Origin: Chloroflexota bacterium
Lineage (GTDB): Bacteria > Chloroflexota > Anaerolineae > Anaerolineales > Villigracilaceae
Direction: 5' to 3'
DNA: 33,752 nucleotides
Assembly (NCBI GenBank): GCA_016208355.1
Contig: JACQYE010000042.1
Coordinates: 1-33,752 of the forward strand
Position numbers and translations under genes: made by a program. Numbering within the stretch: position 1 is the first letter of the stretch; each line of letters starts with the position of its first letter. This document shows positions 8,300-15,938 of the stretch, piece after piece. The notes under the pieces are model-generated. The model was not told where the DNA came from and ran no database searches. It saw nothing but the letters and a program-made list of their open reading frames with translations.

Positions 8300-8820
8300 T
8301 TGTGGACCTCGTGCCTGTTATTCATAAGAATGGCATTTCCCACTCCCCAGAGGAGGAGCGCCGACACAGCCAGGAAGATGATATTGGTGGAAGAAACCTG
8401 GAAATTGAAAGCCTGGAGTCTGGGAATGGTAAATGAAGGATAGGAAATGGGGAATTCGAGACTGGCGAGTTGTGAGAATATAAGAGCCAGCCATTCCTGC
8501 GGCTGGAACCATACCAGGAGGTCAGACAAAAGAATAATGATCATCCCGATGGCGATCCCTGCCTGCGCGGCCAGGACGAGTTTCCAAACGAGACGGGTGT
8601 GCTGTTCCGGGATTTTTGCCAGCACCGCCGGGGCCAAGTTGTGAGGCAGCGGTTCATTGTCCAGTCCGGCGAGCGCAGACGATACTAAGTGGAGAGCGTC
8701 TAGTTGTGCGCGGCATTCAACGCAGTCAAACAAGTGGATTTCAACCTGGTGACGTGCCAAACCATCGAGCACATCATCCAGGTATTCGTTCAAGATTTCT
8801 TCGGGTAGATGTTTTTTCAT
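8296..8820 (-). CDS. Zinc-finger anti-sigma factor, membrane-anchored
   Basis: The 174-residue protein has an N-terminal zinc-finger anti-sigma domain with the signature His29-x3-Cys33-x2-Cys36 (HLFDCVEC). This is the hallmark of ZAS proteins that hold ECF sigma factors inactive. Two hydrophobic segments follow (about 81-105 and 146-166), so the sensing part between them would face outward. It lies 16 bases after the sigma gene and overlaps the downstream lipoprotein gene by four bases. Partner identity is inferred from adjacency, which is the rule for this family. No conspicuous ribosome site precedes it, fitting coupling to the sigma gene. Confidence 0.9.
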   Translation of the reverse strand: MKKHLPEEILNEYLDDVLDGLARHQVEIHLFDCVECRAQLDALHLVSSALAGLDNEPLPHNLAPAVLAKIPEQHTRLVWKLVLAAQAGIAIGMIIILLSDLLVWFQPQEWLALIFSQLASLEFPISYPSFTIPRLQAFNFQVSSTNIIFLAVSALLLWGVGNAILMNNRHEVHK

Positions 8821-8836
8821 ATTCGATCACTTCGTG

Positions 8837-9358
8837 TTATTCGATGCGAATTCTCTCAGCCAACATTTTTCGGGCTCGGAATAAATCAGATTTGACATCG
8901 GAGAGTGGGCGTCCCAACGTTTCTGCCATTTCGGCATAACTCAATTCCTGGTAGTGGCGGAGTTCGATGGCGGCCCGGTAACGGGGAGGCAGGCTGGCGA
9001 GCGCGGTGCGGACCTGGCGGCTGCTTTCCCGTTCAATGGTCTGCGACTCGGGTCCTGGGTCTGTTGATGCTGCGAGCATTTCCTCGAGCGGAAGCGCCTG
9101 GCGTTTCTCCAGCCGGTTCAGGCAGACGTTTACGGCGATCTTTCTGAACCAGGGTCCGGGCGGGCGGGACGGGTCGAGACTGCTGATGGCGCGGCAGGCT
9201 CTTAGGAAAGCCTCCTGTGCAGTGTCCTCCGCTTCCTGGCGGTTCCCGGTCATGCGGTAGGCGGTGTTATAGACTCCGGCCTGGTGCAGGCGTACCAGTT
9301 CGCCGAAGGCTTCCCGGTCGCCTTGCGAGGCGCGTTGGGCCAGGTTGCGTTCTTCCAT
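8837..9358 (-). CDS. ECF-family RNA polymerase sigma factor
   Basis: The 173-residue protein has the two-domain layout of sigma-70 ECF factors. Region 2 covers about residues 14-80 (DREAFGELV to EAEDTAQEAFLRACR). Region 4 covers about 115-165, with LPPRYRAAIELRHYQELSYAEMA and a helix-turn-helix ending VKSDLFRARKML. Regions 1 and 3 are absent. It directs RNA polymerase to a small set of promoters, probably including its own. The ATG at 9358 has no recognisable Shine-Dalgarno sequence. The downstream zinc-finger anti-sigma is its likely antagonist. Target promoters could not be identified here. Confidence 0.95.
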   Translation of the reverse strand: MEERNLAQRASQGDREAFGELVRLHQAGVYNTAYRMTGNRQEAEDTAQEAFLRACRAISSLDPSRPPGPWFRKIAVNVCLNRLEKRQALPLEEMLAASTDPGPESQTIERESSRQVRTALASLPPRYRAAIELRHYQELSYAEMAETLGRPLSDVKSDLFRARKMLAERIRIE

Positions 9359-9407
9359 GTTCTATTGATTAATACAGATGATGGGATGGGAATGTTGCAT
9401 AACGAAT

Positions 9408-9447
9408 ACACCGGTTATCCGGAGGAATGAAATTGGATAACCGGTGT
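9408..9447. repeat. Perfect inverted repeat, 13-base arms, upstream of ECF sigma gene
   Basis: The arms 9408-9420 (ACACCGGTTATCC) and 9435-9447 are exact reverse complements with a 14-base spacer. The element begins 19 bases after the stop of the CBS gene and ends 49 bases before the sigma start. It matches the repeat at 6556-6597 almost base for base in the arms. It could terminate the CBS transcript, act as an operator, or do both. Confidence 0.75.
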
Positions 9448-9466
9448 TTGGGCCGGTGGCATTGCG

Positions 9467-9910
9467 TCAATTCAGGCCGGTTGTTTCCAGGATGTGTTGT
9501 TCCAGTTTGTCAATCACCTGTTTTTGTTCGTCAATGATGGATTTGACCAGGTCGCCGATGGAGATAAAACCGACCAGTTTCAGATCCTGGAGCACCGGCA
9601 GGTGGCGAACGTGTTTCTCCGTCATCAGCGCGAGACACTGTTCGTTGGTCTGGTTTGGTGTAATGGTTACAAGATGCGTGGACATGATCTCGCTGACAGG
9701 CGTTTTCTTTGACGCCTTTCCTTTCAGGATCACTTTGCGGGCATAATCACGCTCCGAAAATATCCCGACTAATTTCTTGCCCTCCAGTACGGGCAAGGCG
9801 CCCACGTCTTTTTCTGCCATTAACTTAAGCGCGTCGAATACTGTCATGTTGGCGCTGGCAGACCAGATTTCCTTCCCTTTTTGTTTCAAGATAAGGCGGA
9901 TCGTTTTCAT
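9467..9910 (-). CDS. Two-CBS-domain protein
   Basis: The 147-residue protein is essentially two CBS domains (about 10-65 and 72-135), a Bateman module that usually binds adenine nucleotides. Visible CBS signatures are ALPVLEGKKLVGIFSERDYARKV in two overlapping parts and HLPVLQDLKLVGFISIGDLVKSI near the C-terminus. No catalytic domain is attached, so it probably acts as a stand-alone nucleotide-responsive regulator. The start ATG has GGAGGAG upstream, and a good promoter lies 39 bases before the start. Transcription appears to stop at the inverted repeat just downstream. Confidence 0.92.
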   Translation of the reverse strand: MKTIRLILKQKGKEIWSASANMTVFDALKLMAEKDVGALPVLEGKKLVGIFSERDYARKVILKGKASKKTPVSEIMSTHLVTITPNQTNEQCLALMTEKHVRHLPVLQDLKLVGFISIGDLVKSIIDEQKQVIDKLEQHILETTGLN

Positions 9911-9948
9911 GTCTCCTCCGAAATGGGCGGATACCTGCTTATGAAAAG

Positions 9949-9976
9949 ATTATAGCAATTCTAAAAAGAGATTCAA
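9949..9976 (-). promoter_or_regulatory. Sigma-70-type promoter of the CBS gene
   Basis: Read on the minus strand: TTGAAT (9976-9971), a 16-base spacer, then TATAAT (9954-9949), preceded by TGC as an extended -10. It lies 39 bases before the CBS start codon. Confidence 0.6.
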
Positions 9977-9998
9977 GTCCTTATTTTCTACTAGGGCC

Positions 9999-10364
9999 TC
10001 ACTGATTGACCAGTGCCAGGATTGAAAAAAACATGCAAACGCCAGCGAGCCCTAAAACCAAGCCAACGATCGCGGTGGCGCGCGAGCGCCCTTTCCCGAA
10101 CAATCCCGCAAGGCCGAGGACGATGCCGAGGAAACCGATGAAGGCGCTCGAACCGCCGCAGACGAAGAGCGGCGTGCCGACCATCTGGATCCACTGCTGG
10201 GCAACCCCGGAGAGGGCGCACAGGCCGATGCCGAATACAAGCGCCCGGTGCCATGCGGCACCGGTTATGAAGGGATCACGATATAGGCGAGGTTGGTGGG
10301 AGCGTTTCCTCCTGCCCGGTCTTCGCTTTAATAAAGTAGGAGCCAATCCATGCAGCAAGGCCAA
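9999..10364 (-). CDS. Small Gly-rich membrane protein, start uncertain
   Basis: The convincing part is the C-terminal 80 residues. They have two or three hydrophobic segments rich in Gly (GFLGIVLGLAGLFGKG, ATAIVGLVLGLAGVCMFF) separated by a short basic turn, like small DUF4190-type membrane proteins. The furthest start is a TTG at 10364, which would overlap the preceding gene by 89 bases. The next ATG in frame gives only about 61 residues and drops a hydrophobic helix. No ribosome site decides between them. A strong hairpin (10245-10264) lies inside the N-terminal half. Function unknown. Confidence 0.55.
   Translation of the reverse strand: MALLHGLAPTLLKRRPGRRKRSHQPRLYRDPFITGAAWHRALVFGIGLCALSGVAQQWIQMVGTPLFVCGGSSAFIGFLGIVLGLAGLFGKGRSRATAIVGLVLGLAGVCMFFSILALVNQ
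10245..10264. terminator. 8-bp GC-rich hairpin 11 bases after a stop codon
   Basis: CCGGTGCC (10245-10252) and GGCACCGG (10257-10264) are perfect complements around a 4-base loop. On the minus strand it follows the stop of the Cys-repeat membrane protein. There is no U-tract, and the small membrane ORF reads through it, so attenuation between the two genes is as likely as termination. Confidence 0.4.
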
Positions 10365-11721
10365 CTATGAGCAGAACAAGGGACTGGAAGACAATGCGTT
10401 CTGTCAGATTTTGAGCAATGTATTGTACAAAGTCACGGCCAAGGTTGGCGACGTCAGCAGTCAGGAAGGCTGGAATCCGGGGCTCGATGAATGTGTTCCA
10501 CGCCCTGGTCAGGGCGGGGGCTGCGGCAATCCCCAATCCAAGGGTGATACCGCCAGTAAAGAAGAATGGGATGCCCCACCACCGCATCCAACCCTTGAGC
10601 GAACGAACACCAAACAGAGTGACTAGCAACAGGAATACAAGCGGCAGGAGTGGGATCAAGCGCAGGATAAGCCGGATGATACGGATTGCGGCGATTGGAG
10701 CGTTGCCGAGAGGACCGCCTCCTGATGAAGACGAGTCGGGGGCGTAAGGTTTGATGATCACGGCTTCGTCCGGTATTTGCAGGAGGACGTCTTTCAATTG
10801 CTGCTGTAACACGGGGACAACAAGGGGAAGCATTTCTTCCGGGGGATTACAGAGGACCATGCCTTCACTACTCGTTGTGCCGGTCAACTGGGACATCTCC
10901 TCCTCGGTGCAGGTCGGCTGGGACGTGATAATCTGAAGGATAAGATCTTCACCCGCGGGGCCCGCCAGGCGGTCTTTCAACGAAACCAGGGAAACTGTCA
11001 CCTGGTCTACTTCACCGTCCAGATAGGCAAATACACCATCCAGGATGGATTCAACCATCGCTTTCATCTCGTCCGGCGGGACGATGATTCTCAGGATAGC
11101 CTCCCAATCCTCGGCGGTAAGGTTTTGGAAGAACGGCGGCATGCCCCCCTCGCCGGCGGAATCCCCCGAACCCGAGTCGCCAAAACAAGTTTGCACCTGT
11201 TGCTGTTCCGCTTCGGTGGGCGGGCGCTGATTGCTGTAAAGTTCGTTATAAGCCGTTTCCCCGACGGCCTGCCTGACACAATCCTGGACTTCTGGCGAGG
11301 CAGTCTGGAGTTTGTTTTCTTCGTTCCCGGTGGTGTTGCTCTCGCCGTACTGGTCCAGGCAGGATTGGACAGCCTGGCTTTCTGAGTCCGTAGGTTGATC
11401 CTGACCGCTGGCAAGGGCGACGTATCTCTCCTCGCCGAATGCCTGTTCATAACAGGCGCGGAGTTCAGGGGAGATATCCTCGCAGGTGATTGGGTTTTCA
11501 GCGCACGGGTTGATGGAGATGCCCGAAGTCAGAATGCGGCCAACGAGCGCAGGCAGGGTTTCATACACATTCAGGTCGGAAAGGGCATTCTTGTACGGGT
11601 TGGCGTTGAACAACTGCCTCCCCAGGTTAAACAAGATCAAGGCCAATACTGCCGTGATGACAAACAGGATGGCAAAGATCCCTGCTAAAAATCTTGCTAC
11701 CCCTGTGAAGAATTTTCGCAT
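10276..11721 (-). CDS. Membrane protein with duplicated Cys-bounded repeats in its outer region
   Basis: The 481-residue protein has one N-terminal membrane helix (about 8-31), a large probably extracytoplasmic region to about 340, and three C-terminal helices (about 347-370, 382-402 and 443-464). The outer region contains two aligned 39-residue repeats (84-122 and 142-180). In each, two Cys are 31 residues apart (90/121 and 148/179), sharing the pattern C..QA.GE..Y..L.S.Q..PT..E.Q.VQ.C. Further cysteines occur at about 73, 80, 271 and 291. The start ATG has GGAGAGGAG six bases upstream. I do not recognise the family. A disulfide-stabilised helical surface domain is an inference. Confidence 0.8.
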   Translation of the reverse strand: MRKFFTGVARFLAGIFAILFVITAVLALILFNLGRQLFNANPYKNALSDLNVYETLPALVGRILTSGISINPCAENPITCEDISPELRACYEQAFGEERYVALASGQDQPTDSESQAVQSCLDQYGESNTTGNEENKLQTASPEVQDCVRQAVGETAYNELYSNQRPPTEAEQQQVQTCFGDSGSGDSAGEGGMPPFFQNLTAEDWEAILRIIVPPDEMKAMVESILDGVFAYLDGEVDQVTVSLVSLKDRLAGPAGEDLILQIITSQPTCTEEEMSQLTGTTSSEGMVLCNPPEEMLPLVVPVLQQQLKDVLLQIPDEAVIIKPYAPDSSSSGGGPLGNAPIAAIRIIRLILRLIPLLPLVFLLLVTLFGVRSLKGWMRWWGIPFFFTGGITLGLGIAAAPALTRAWNTFIEPRIPAFLTADVANLGRDFVQYIAQNLTERIVFQSLVLLIVGLAAWIGSYFIKAKTGQEETLPPTSPIS

Positions 11722-11748
11722 CGTCTACTCCTCTCCAGTTATGCCAAC

Positions 11749-11777
11749 AGCATACAAGATTCCAGGATAATATTCAA
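11749..11777 (-). promoter_or_regulatory. Candidate sigma-70-type promoter
   Basis: On the minus strand, TTGAAT (11777-11772), 17 bases, then TATGCT (11754-11749). Each hexamer matches the consensus at four of six positions. It lies in the gap before the Cys-repeat membrane protein and after the amidohydrolase stop. Confidence 0.35.
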
Positions 11778-11791
11778 TCCCCCTTTTTCGA

Positions 11792-13798
11792 CTATCGGGG
11801 TTCCTGCCCGGGCGGACCCGGAAGCCTGCCCTCTGCAATCTCAACGTAGTCCAGCGTGACGGTATCTTCCAACGATCCTCCCAGGAGCAGAATGAGTTCG
11901 GTAGTGCCTTTTGCCTTCTCTTCGGCGTCGCGGCGGCTCCCGGTGCGGCTCTTGATTTCGGGGTAGTAACCCAAGTCGGGGGTCTCAACACGGTCCAGGT
12001 TGATAAAGAACTCCTCGTCTTTGTAACGCACCAACCAGCGCAGGCGGTCCTTGTCAATCGGCGTTTCGCCGCCGGGTTTGAAATATTCTCGGTAGAAACG
12101 CAGGCTGTTCGTGGCCGGGGCGAAGTAACGGATGCGGGAGAGCAGCACATCGTGAGCGAAGTCGCCTTCACGGGATGGGCCGATGAGGGTCAGCCGAGCG
12201 CGCACACCTGTTATCTGGTCTTTTTCGTCAACCGTTTCGTCTTCGCGATAGCGCATCCAGCCCTGGGAAAGGTCCTCGAAGCGGAAGTAAACATCGTGCT
12301 GGTGATAGTGTTTCTTGCGCAGGATGTGGATCTCAGATCTCTTCAGCGCAGCAAGCACCGAATCCGGTTTTTCAAGTTTTACCTTAACTTGCACTTCAAA
12401 GGACTCTTCTTCCGCTGAACCGCCCAACGCAACCAGTTTCGAGAAAACAGACTGCTCGCGCTCGACGAGGAAGATATCCATCCGGCGGGCATATTCTTGC
12501 GCGGCAGTGGTTAGCTCGACTTCATTCAAGGTCAGGAGTTCGCGGCTGTGCATCAGCCATTTCCCGTTCACCATCACATCGGTCACGTCCGCGGCTTTCC
12601 CGGCGTAGACGAGCTGGGCGCAGGCATTATCCGGGTCGCGGCGGAAGCGCGGCGAGTTGTGTAGAGGAGAAACATCTACTAGGATCAAGTCGGCGCGTTT
12701 ACCCGGTTCCAATGAACCAGTTACAGGTCCGAGATGCAGCGCCCGCGCCCCGAGGCGCGTGGCCATCGTCAGGGCTTGCGCTGCCGGTACGGATGTCGGG
12801 TCGTTGCTGACGGCCTTCGCCACGAAGGCTGCCAGCCGCACTTCCTCGAACATGTCCAGGTCATTGTTGGATGCCGGGCCGTCGGTGCCGATGCCCACAT
12901 TCAAACCTGCTTCCAGCATTTTCACAATTGGCGCGAAGCCAGAGGCCAGTTTCAGGTTGGACGATGGATTGTGCGCCACACCGGCCCCGGCGTGGAGCAG
13001 GGTGCGCATCTCGCCCTCGTCTATGTGGACACAGTGCGCTGCCAGTACCTTGGCGTCGAACAACCCTTGTTTCTTGACATAAGGCACCACCGGCATCCCA
13101 TTCTCGCGGCGCATATTTTCAACCTCGAGGGCGGTTTCGGCGATGTGGGTATGCAGGGGTACGTCGAATTCAACGGCCAATTGGGCCGTGGCGCGCAGGA
13201 TTTCAGGCGTGCACGTGTAGGGTGCGTGCGGCGCGACCGATGGCACGATCAATTCGTGGCCTTTCCATCGCTGGATGTATTCGCGCGCCGCGGCGAGTGA
13301 ATCCTCGAACGAGAGGGCGTCTGGAGAGGGGAACTTCAGCACAGTCTGGGCGCAGACGGCGCGCATCCCGGCCTCGGCAGTCGCCTGTGCAACCGCCTCC
13401 TCGAAGAAATACATATCGGCAAAGCAGGTGACGCCGGAGCGGATCATCTCGGCGCAGGCCAGTTGCGTGCCAAGCCGCACGAAATCCGGTGAAACGAACT
13501 CGCGCTCCACCGGCCACATGTACCCTTGCAGCCAGACATCCAGACGCAAGTCGTCGGCCAGGCCGCGCATCAGCGTCATCGGGACATGGGTGTGGGCGTT
13601 GATGAGACCGGGCATCAGGATTTTTCCGCCACAGTCAATTTCATTTTTGGCTGTGTATCCTTTGCGGACCTCGGACTCGTCTCCAACAGCAATAATAGAA
13701 TCCCCACTGACAGCAACCGCGCCGCGCTCGAACTGGCGCATCTCTTCATCCATCGTCAGGACAAGGGCGTTCGTGAGCAGGGTGTCAACAGCCTTCAT
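11792..13798 (-). CDS. Amidohydrolase (MtaD/SAH-deaminase type) fused to CYTH-like domain
   Basis: Residues 1 to about 440 form a metal-dependent amidohydrolase close to 5'-methylthioadenosine/S-adenosylhomocysteine deaminases. Visible landmarks are His69-x-His71 in INAHTHVPMT, the RGLADD segment, HTHIAET (His218), AHCVHID (His255) and GTDGPASNN (Asp306). Residues about 466-656 form a separate domain with CYTH/triphosphate-tunnel features: EVQVKVK near its start (a variant of ExExK), HDVYF, MRYRED, GVRARLTLIGP, a late INLDRV strand and LGYYPEIKSR. Family members usually end near 430-450 residues, so this is a fusion. The start ATG follows AAGGAGAAG, whose first bases lie in the stop of the upstream M14 gene. 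It may deaminate modified adenosines; the role of the tail is unknown. Confidence 0.87.
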   Translation of the reverse strand: MKAVDTLLTNALVLTMDEEMRQFERGAVAVSGDSIIAVGDESEVRKGYTAKNEIDCGGKILMPGLINAHTHVPMTLMRGLADDLRLDVWLQGYMWPVEREFVSPDFVRLGTQLACAEMIRSGVTCFADMYFFEEAVAQATAEAGMRAVCAQTVLKFPSPDALSFEDSLAAAREYIQRWKGHELIVPSVAPHAPYTCTPEILRATAQLAVEFDVPLHTHIAETALEVENMRRENGMPVVPYVKKQGLFDAKVLAAHCVHIDEGEMRTLLHAGAGVAHNPSSNLKLASGFAPIVKMLEAGLNVGIGTDGPASNNDLDMFEEVRLAAFVAKAVSNDPTSVPAAQALTMATRLGARALHLGPVTGSLEPGKRADLILVDVSPLHNSPRFRRDPDNACAQLVYAGKAADVTDVMVNGKWLMHSRELLTLNEVELTTAAQEYARRMDIFLVEREQSVFSKLVALGGSAEEESFEVQVKVKLEKPDSVLAALKRSEIHILRKKHYHQHDVYFRFEDLSQGWMRYREDETVDEKDQITGVRARLTLIGPSREGDFAHDVLLSRIRYFAPATNSLRFYREYFKPGGETPIDKDRLRWLVRYKDEEFFINLDRVETPDLGYYPEIKSRTGSRRDAEEKAKGTTELILLLGGSLEDTVTLDYVEIAEGRLPGPPGQEPR

Positions 13799-13807
13799 AT
13801 CTTCTCC

Positions 13808-14782
13808 TTATGGCTCCCATTCCAACAGCACATTCAAGACAAGCAGATTCATCTCGAAATCAGTATCCGTATGGTTGGTCAGTTCAACATCCAGTGCCGG
13901 GATTCCGTGTTCGTCAGCCCAGTCGGTGAAACCGCCAGTGTATGTGCAGCCAATATTGACGGGCGGATAAGGATAGGTTGTCACATCGGCGACTGCCTCC
14001 GCCAAGCGCAGGGTGCTCTCTTCCGGAGGCAGGCCTCCGGCAAAAATGCCCAGGGCGGCGCTGTGGTAATTGATGATGGCATCTATCTGGTGACCCAGGA
14101 TGAACGCCATCAGCGCCTGCGTCTCCGGTTCCGAGCCGGGCGCGTTCCCACCTGTGACGTAAGTATACGTCCAGCAATTCTGCCGCGGCCAGTCTTTTTG
14201 CCAGTTGGCATCCCAATTGCGATTCAGGTCCACGTTGTTGGCGTTTGAACGGGCAGTGAAATCATGGGCGCGCGCTTCTCCGTCCGGGTTCAGGTTGCGG
14301 AGGATGAACAGGGTCACATCTTCCGGGATGATTTCGGGGTGGGCATTGATGTAAGCGATCAACTCGTCAGCCAGTTGAATTGTATTGAATTCGCTCCCGC
14401 CGTGCATCCCGGCCACGATCAGACGCTCTTCCAGGCCCGTGCCAAACCGGAAGATTTCCAAAGGACGCTCCTCGACCGAGTGGCCGATCACAATTGGTCC
14501 TTCGCTGAAGGGGACAGGCGTATTCGTGACTGTTGGAGGCAGGGTAATTGTCGGGGCAGGCGTTTCCGATGGGAGGATCGTATCGGTGGGCAAAATCGTG
14601 TTCGTTGGCGTTTGTGTCAGTGTGGGCGTAGGGGTCTGTGTGGCAGTCGGCGTCGGGCTGACAAACAAGGCTCGCACCGGTTCCACGGATGTGACCAGCC
14701 AGATCCCGGCTACCAGGACAGCAACCACCAGGTTTACCAACCAGAAACTGAGGACGATCTGTTTCAAGCGTCTATTTGACAT
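13808..14782 (-). CDS. Membrane-anchored M14-family zinc carboxypeptidase
   Basis: The 324-residue protein has an N-terminal membrane helix (9-31), a Thr/Pro-rich linker (about 43-92) and a zinc carboxypeptidase domain outside the membrane. Zinc ligands are visible as His127 and Glu131 in GMHGGSEFNT and His240 in INYHSA. NPDG and the DLNRNWDANW block are typical of M14. Glu300 in ALDVELTNH fits the catalytic base. The ATG at 14782 has GGAGG just upstream. A GTG four codons earlier would remove the ribosome site, so it was not chosen. The gene overlaps the end of cinA by 11 bases. Its likely job is trimming peptides or peptidoglycan-type peptides at the surface. Confidence 0.9.
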   Translation of the reverse strand: MSNRRLKQIVLSFWLVNLVVAVLVAGIWLVTSVEPVRALFVSPTPTATQTPTPTLTQTPTNTILPTDTILPSETPAPTITLPPTVTNTPVPFSEGPIVIGHSVEERPLEIFRFGTGLEERLIVAGMHGGSEFNTIQLADELIAYINAHPEIIPEDVTLFILRNLNPDGEARAHDFTARSNANNVDLNRNWDANWQKDWPRQNCWTYTYVTGGNAPGSEPETQALMAFILGHQIDAIINYHSAALGIFAGGLPPEESTLRLAEAVADVTTYPYPPVNIGCTYTGGFTDWADEHGIPALDVELTNHTDTDFEMNLLVLNVLLEWEP

Positions 14783-15938
14783 TCTCCTCCACACTTACTG
14801 CTTTTCGCCGCAGCCAATCGAGCGCCATGTTGACCGCCCAGCGCGGCAAGTTGCCGGGATGGCCGCCATAATCGAGCAGACGCTCCTCTCGGCCATGCGG
14901 GGTTATCAGGGCAAGCCTGGCTATTTGTTCATCGCCCTCGTTGAAGCAGGCGACGCCCAGCGCGGAGGAAACGTTGAACTGCACCCTGGTCTTCTCCAAC
15001 ACCCCGGCCAGCGATTCCTCCCGGACCGGTAGCCTGCTCCCGCCTCGGAAGGCGGGATGCGCGGCCCGGGCGAGGCGCGTCTGCAGGGCGTCCTCCGTCT
15101 GGAACTCGAGGCAGGCCAGGGTCCAGCCCCGTTCCGCCACGGCCCGGAGTGTGGCTGCCTCCAGGGTATCCTCGTCCGCGCCGAAGATGTCGTCTCCCAG
15201 GCGGGAACGTACGTCGTCTTCGATTTTGGCGATCAGCGCGCCGGCCTCGGCGGTTGTCCCGGCCCTGGCGGCGATGCGGATGCTGACGATGCCGGAGTGG
15301 GCCGTCAGACCGATGGTGGGGTTGGCGAGAGTTTCCAGGTCGCCGATGCGTTCATCGAGGGCGCCTTCGCCCACGCCGCTGACGTGCAGGGTGCGGACCC
15401 GAATCACATCGTTCAGGTTGTAGCGTTTTTGCAGGTAGGGGATGACTGCGTCTTCGAGCAGTGTTTCCATCTCGCGCGGCACACCCGGCAGGCAAACGAT
15501 GGATTTTTCCCCGATCTCGACAATGAAAGCCGGGGCCGTGCCGACCGGATTTTCGATGGGGAGAGCGAACTGTGGAAGGTATGCCTGGCGCTTCTGGTTT
15601 TCGGTGGGAACGCGCCCATAGTGGGCAATGCGGGCTTTGATTTGTTCCCAGAGTTCCGGGCGATATTCGAGGAAGAGACCAGCCGCAGATGCGGCGGCTT
15701 CGCGAGTGGGGTCGTCCACAGTAGGGCCAAGCCCTCCGGTGGTGATTACAAAGTCGGCCCGCGACAGCGCTTCGCGCATCAGTGCGGCGATGCGCCCGGC
15801 ATTATCGCCGATGGTCTGGGCGCGGAACAGGTTCACACCCAGGCCGCGCAGAGTCCGGGCGATGTAGCGGGTGTTGGTGTCTACTGTCTCGCCGAGCAAG
15901 AGTTCGGTGCCAATGGCGATGATCTCGGCGGTCGTCAT
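14772..15938 (-). CDS. cinA: CinA-family protein with degenerate C-terminal amidase domain
   Basis: The N-terminal half is a clear CinA/molybdopterin-binding-like domain: AEIIAIGTELLLGE, VDTNTRYIAR and VITTGGLGPTVDDPTREA are near-consensus. In the family this part has ADP-ribose or NMN-related pyrophosphatase activity. The C-terminal part (about 270-388) aligns in position with the nicotinamide-nucleotide amidase domain. However, the catalytic AESCTGG motif is replaced by ACLEFQTEDAL, and the later Gly-rich GPGG region is not evident. At 388 residues it is also shorter than the usual 410-430. Overlap with the upstream lipoprotein is four bases (ATGA). It probably lost amidase function. Confidence 0.9.
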   Translation of the reverse strand: MTTAEIIAIGTELLLGETVDTNTRYIARTLRGLGVNLFRAQTIGDNAGRIAALMREALSRADFVITTGGLGPTVDDPTREAAASAAGLFLEYRPELWEQIKARIAHYGRVPTENQKRQAYLPQFALPIENPVGTAPAFIVEIGEKSIVCLPGVPREMETLLEDAVIPYLQKRYNLNDVIRVRTLHVSGVGEGALDERIGDLETLANPTIGLTAHSGIVSIRIAARAGTTAEAGALIAKIEDDVRSRLGDDIFGADEDTLEAATLRAVAERGWTLACLEFQTEDALQTRLARAAHPAFRGGSRLPVREESLAGVLEKTRVQFNVSSALGVACFNEGDEQIARLALITPHGREERLLDYGGHPGNLPRWAVNMALDWLRRKAVSVEENVK

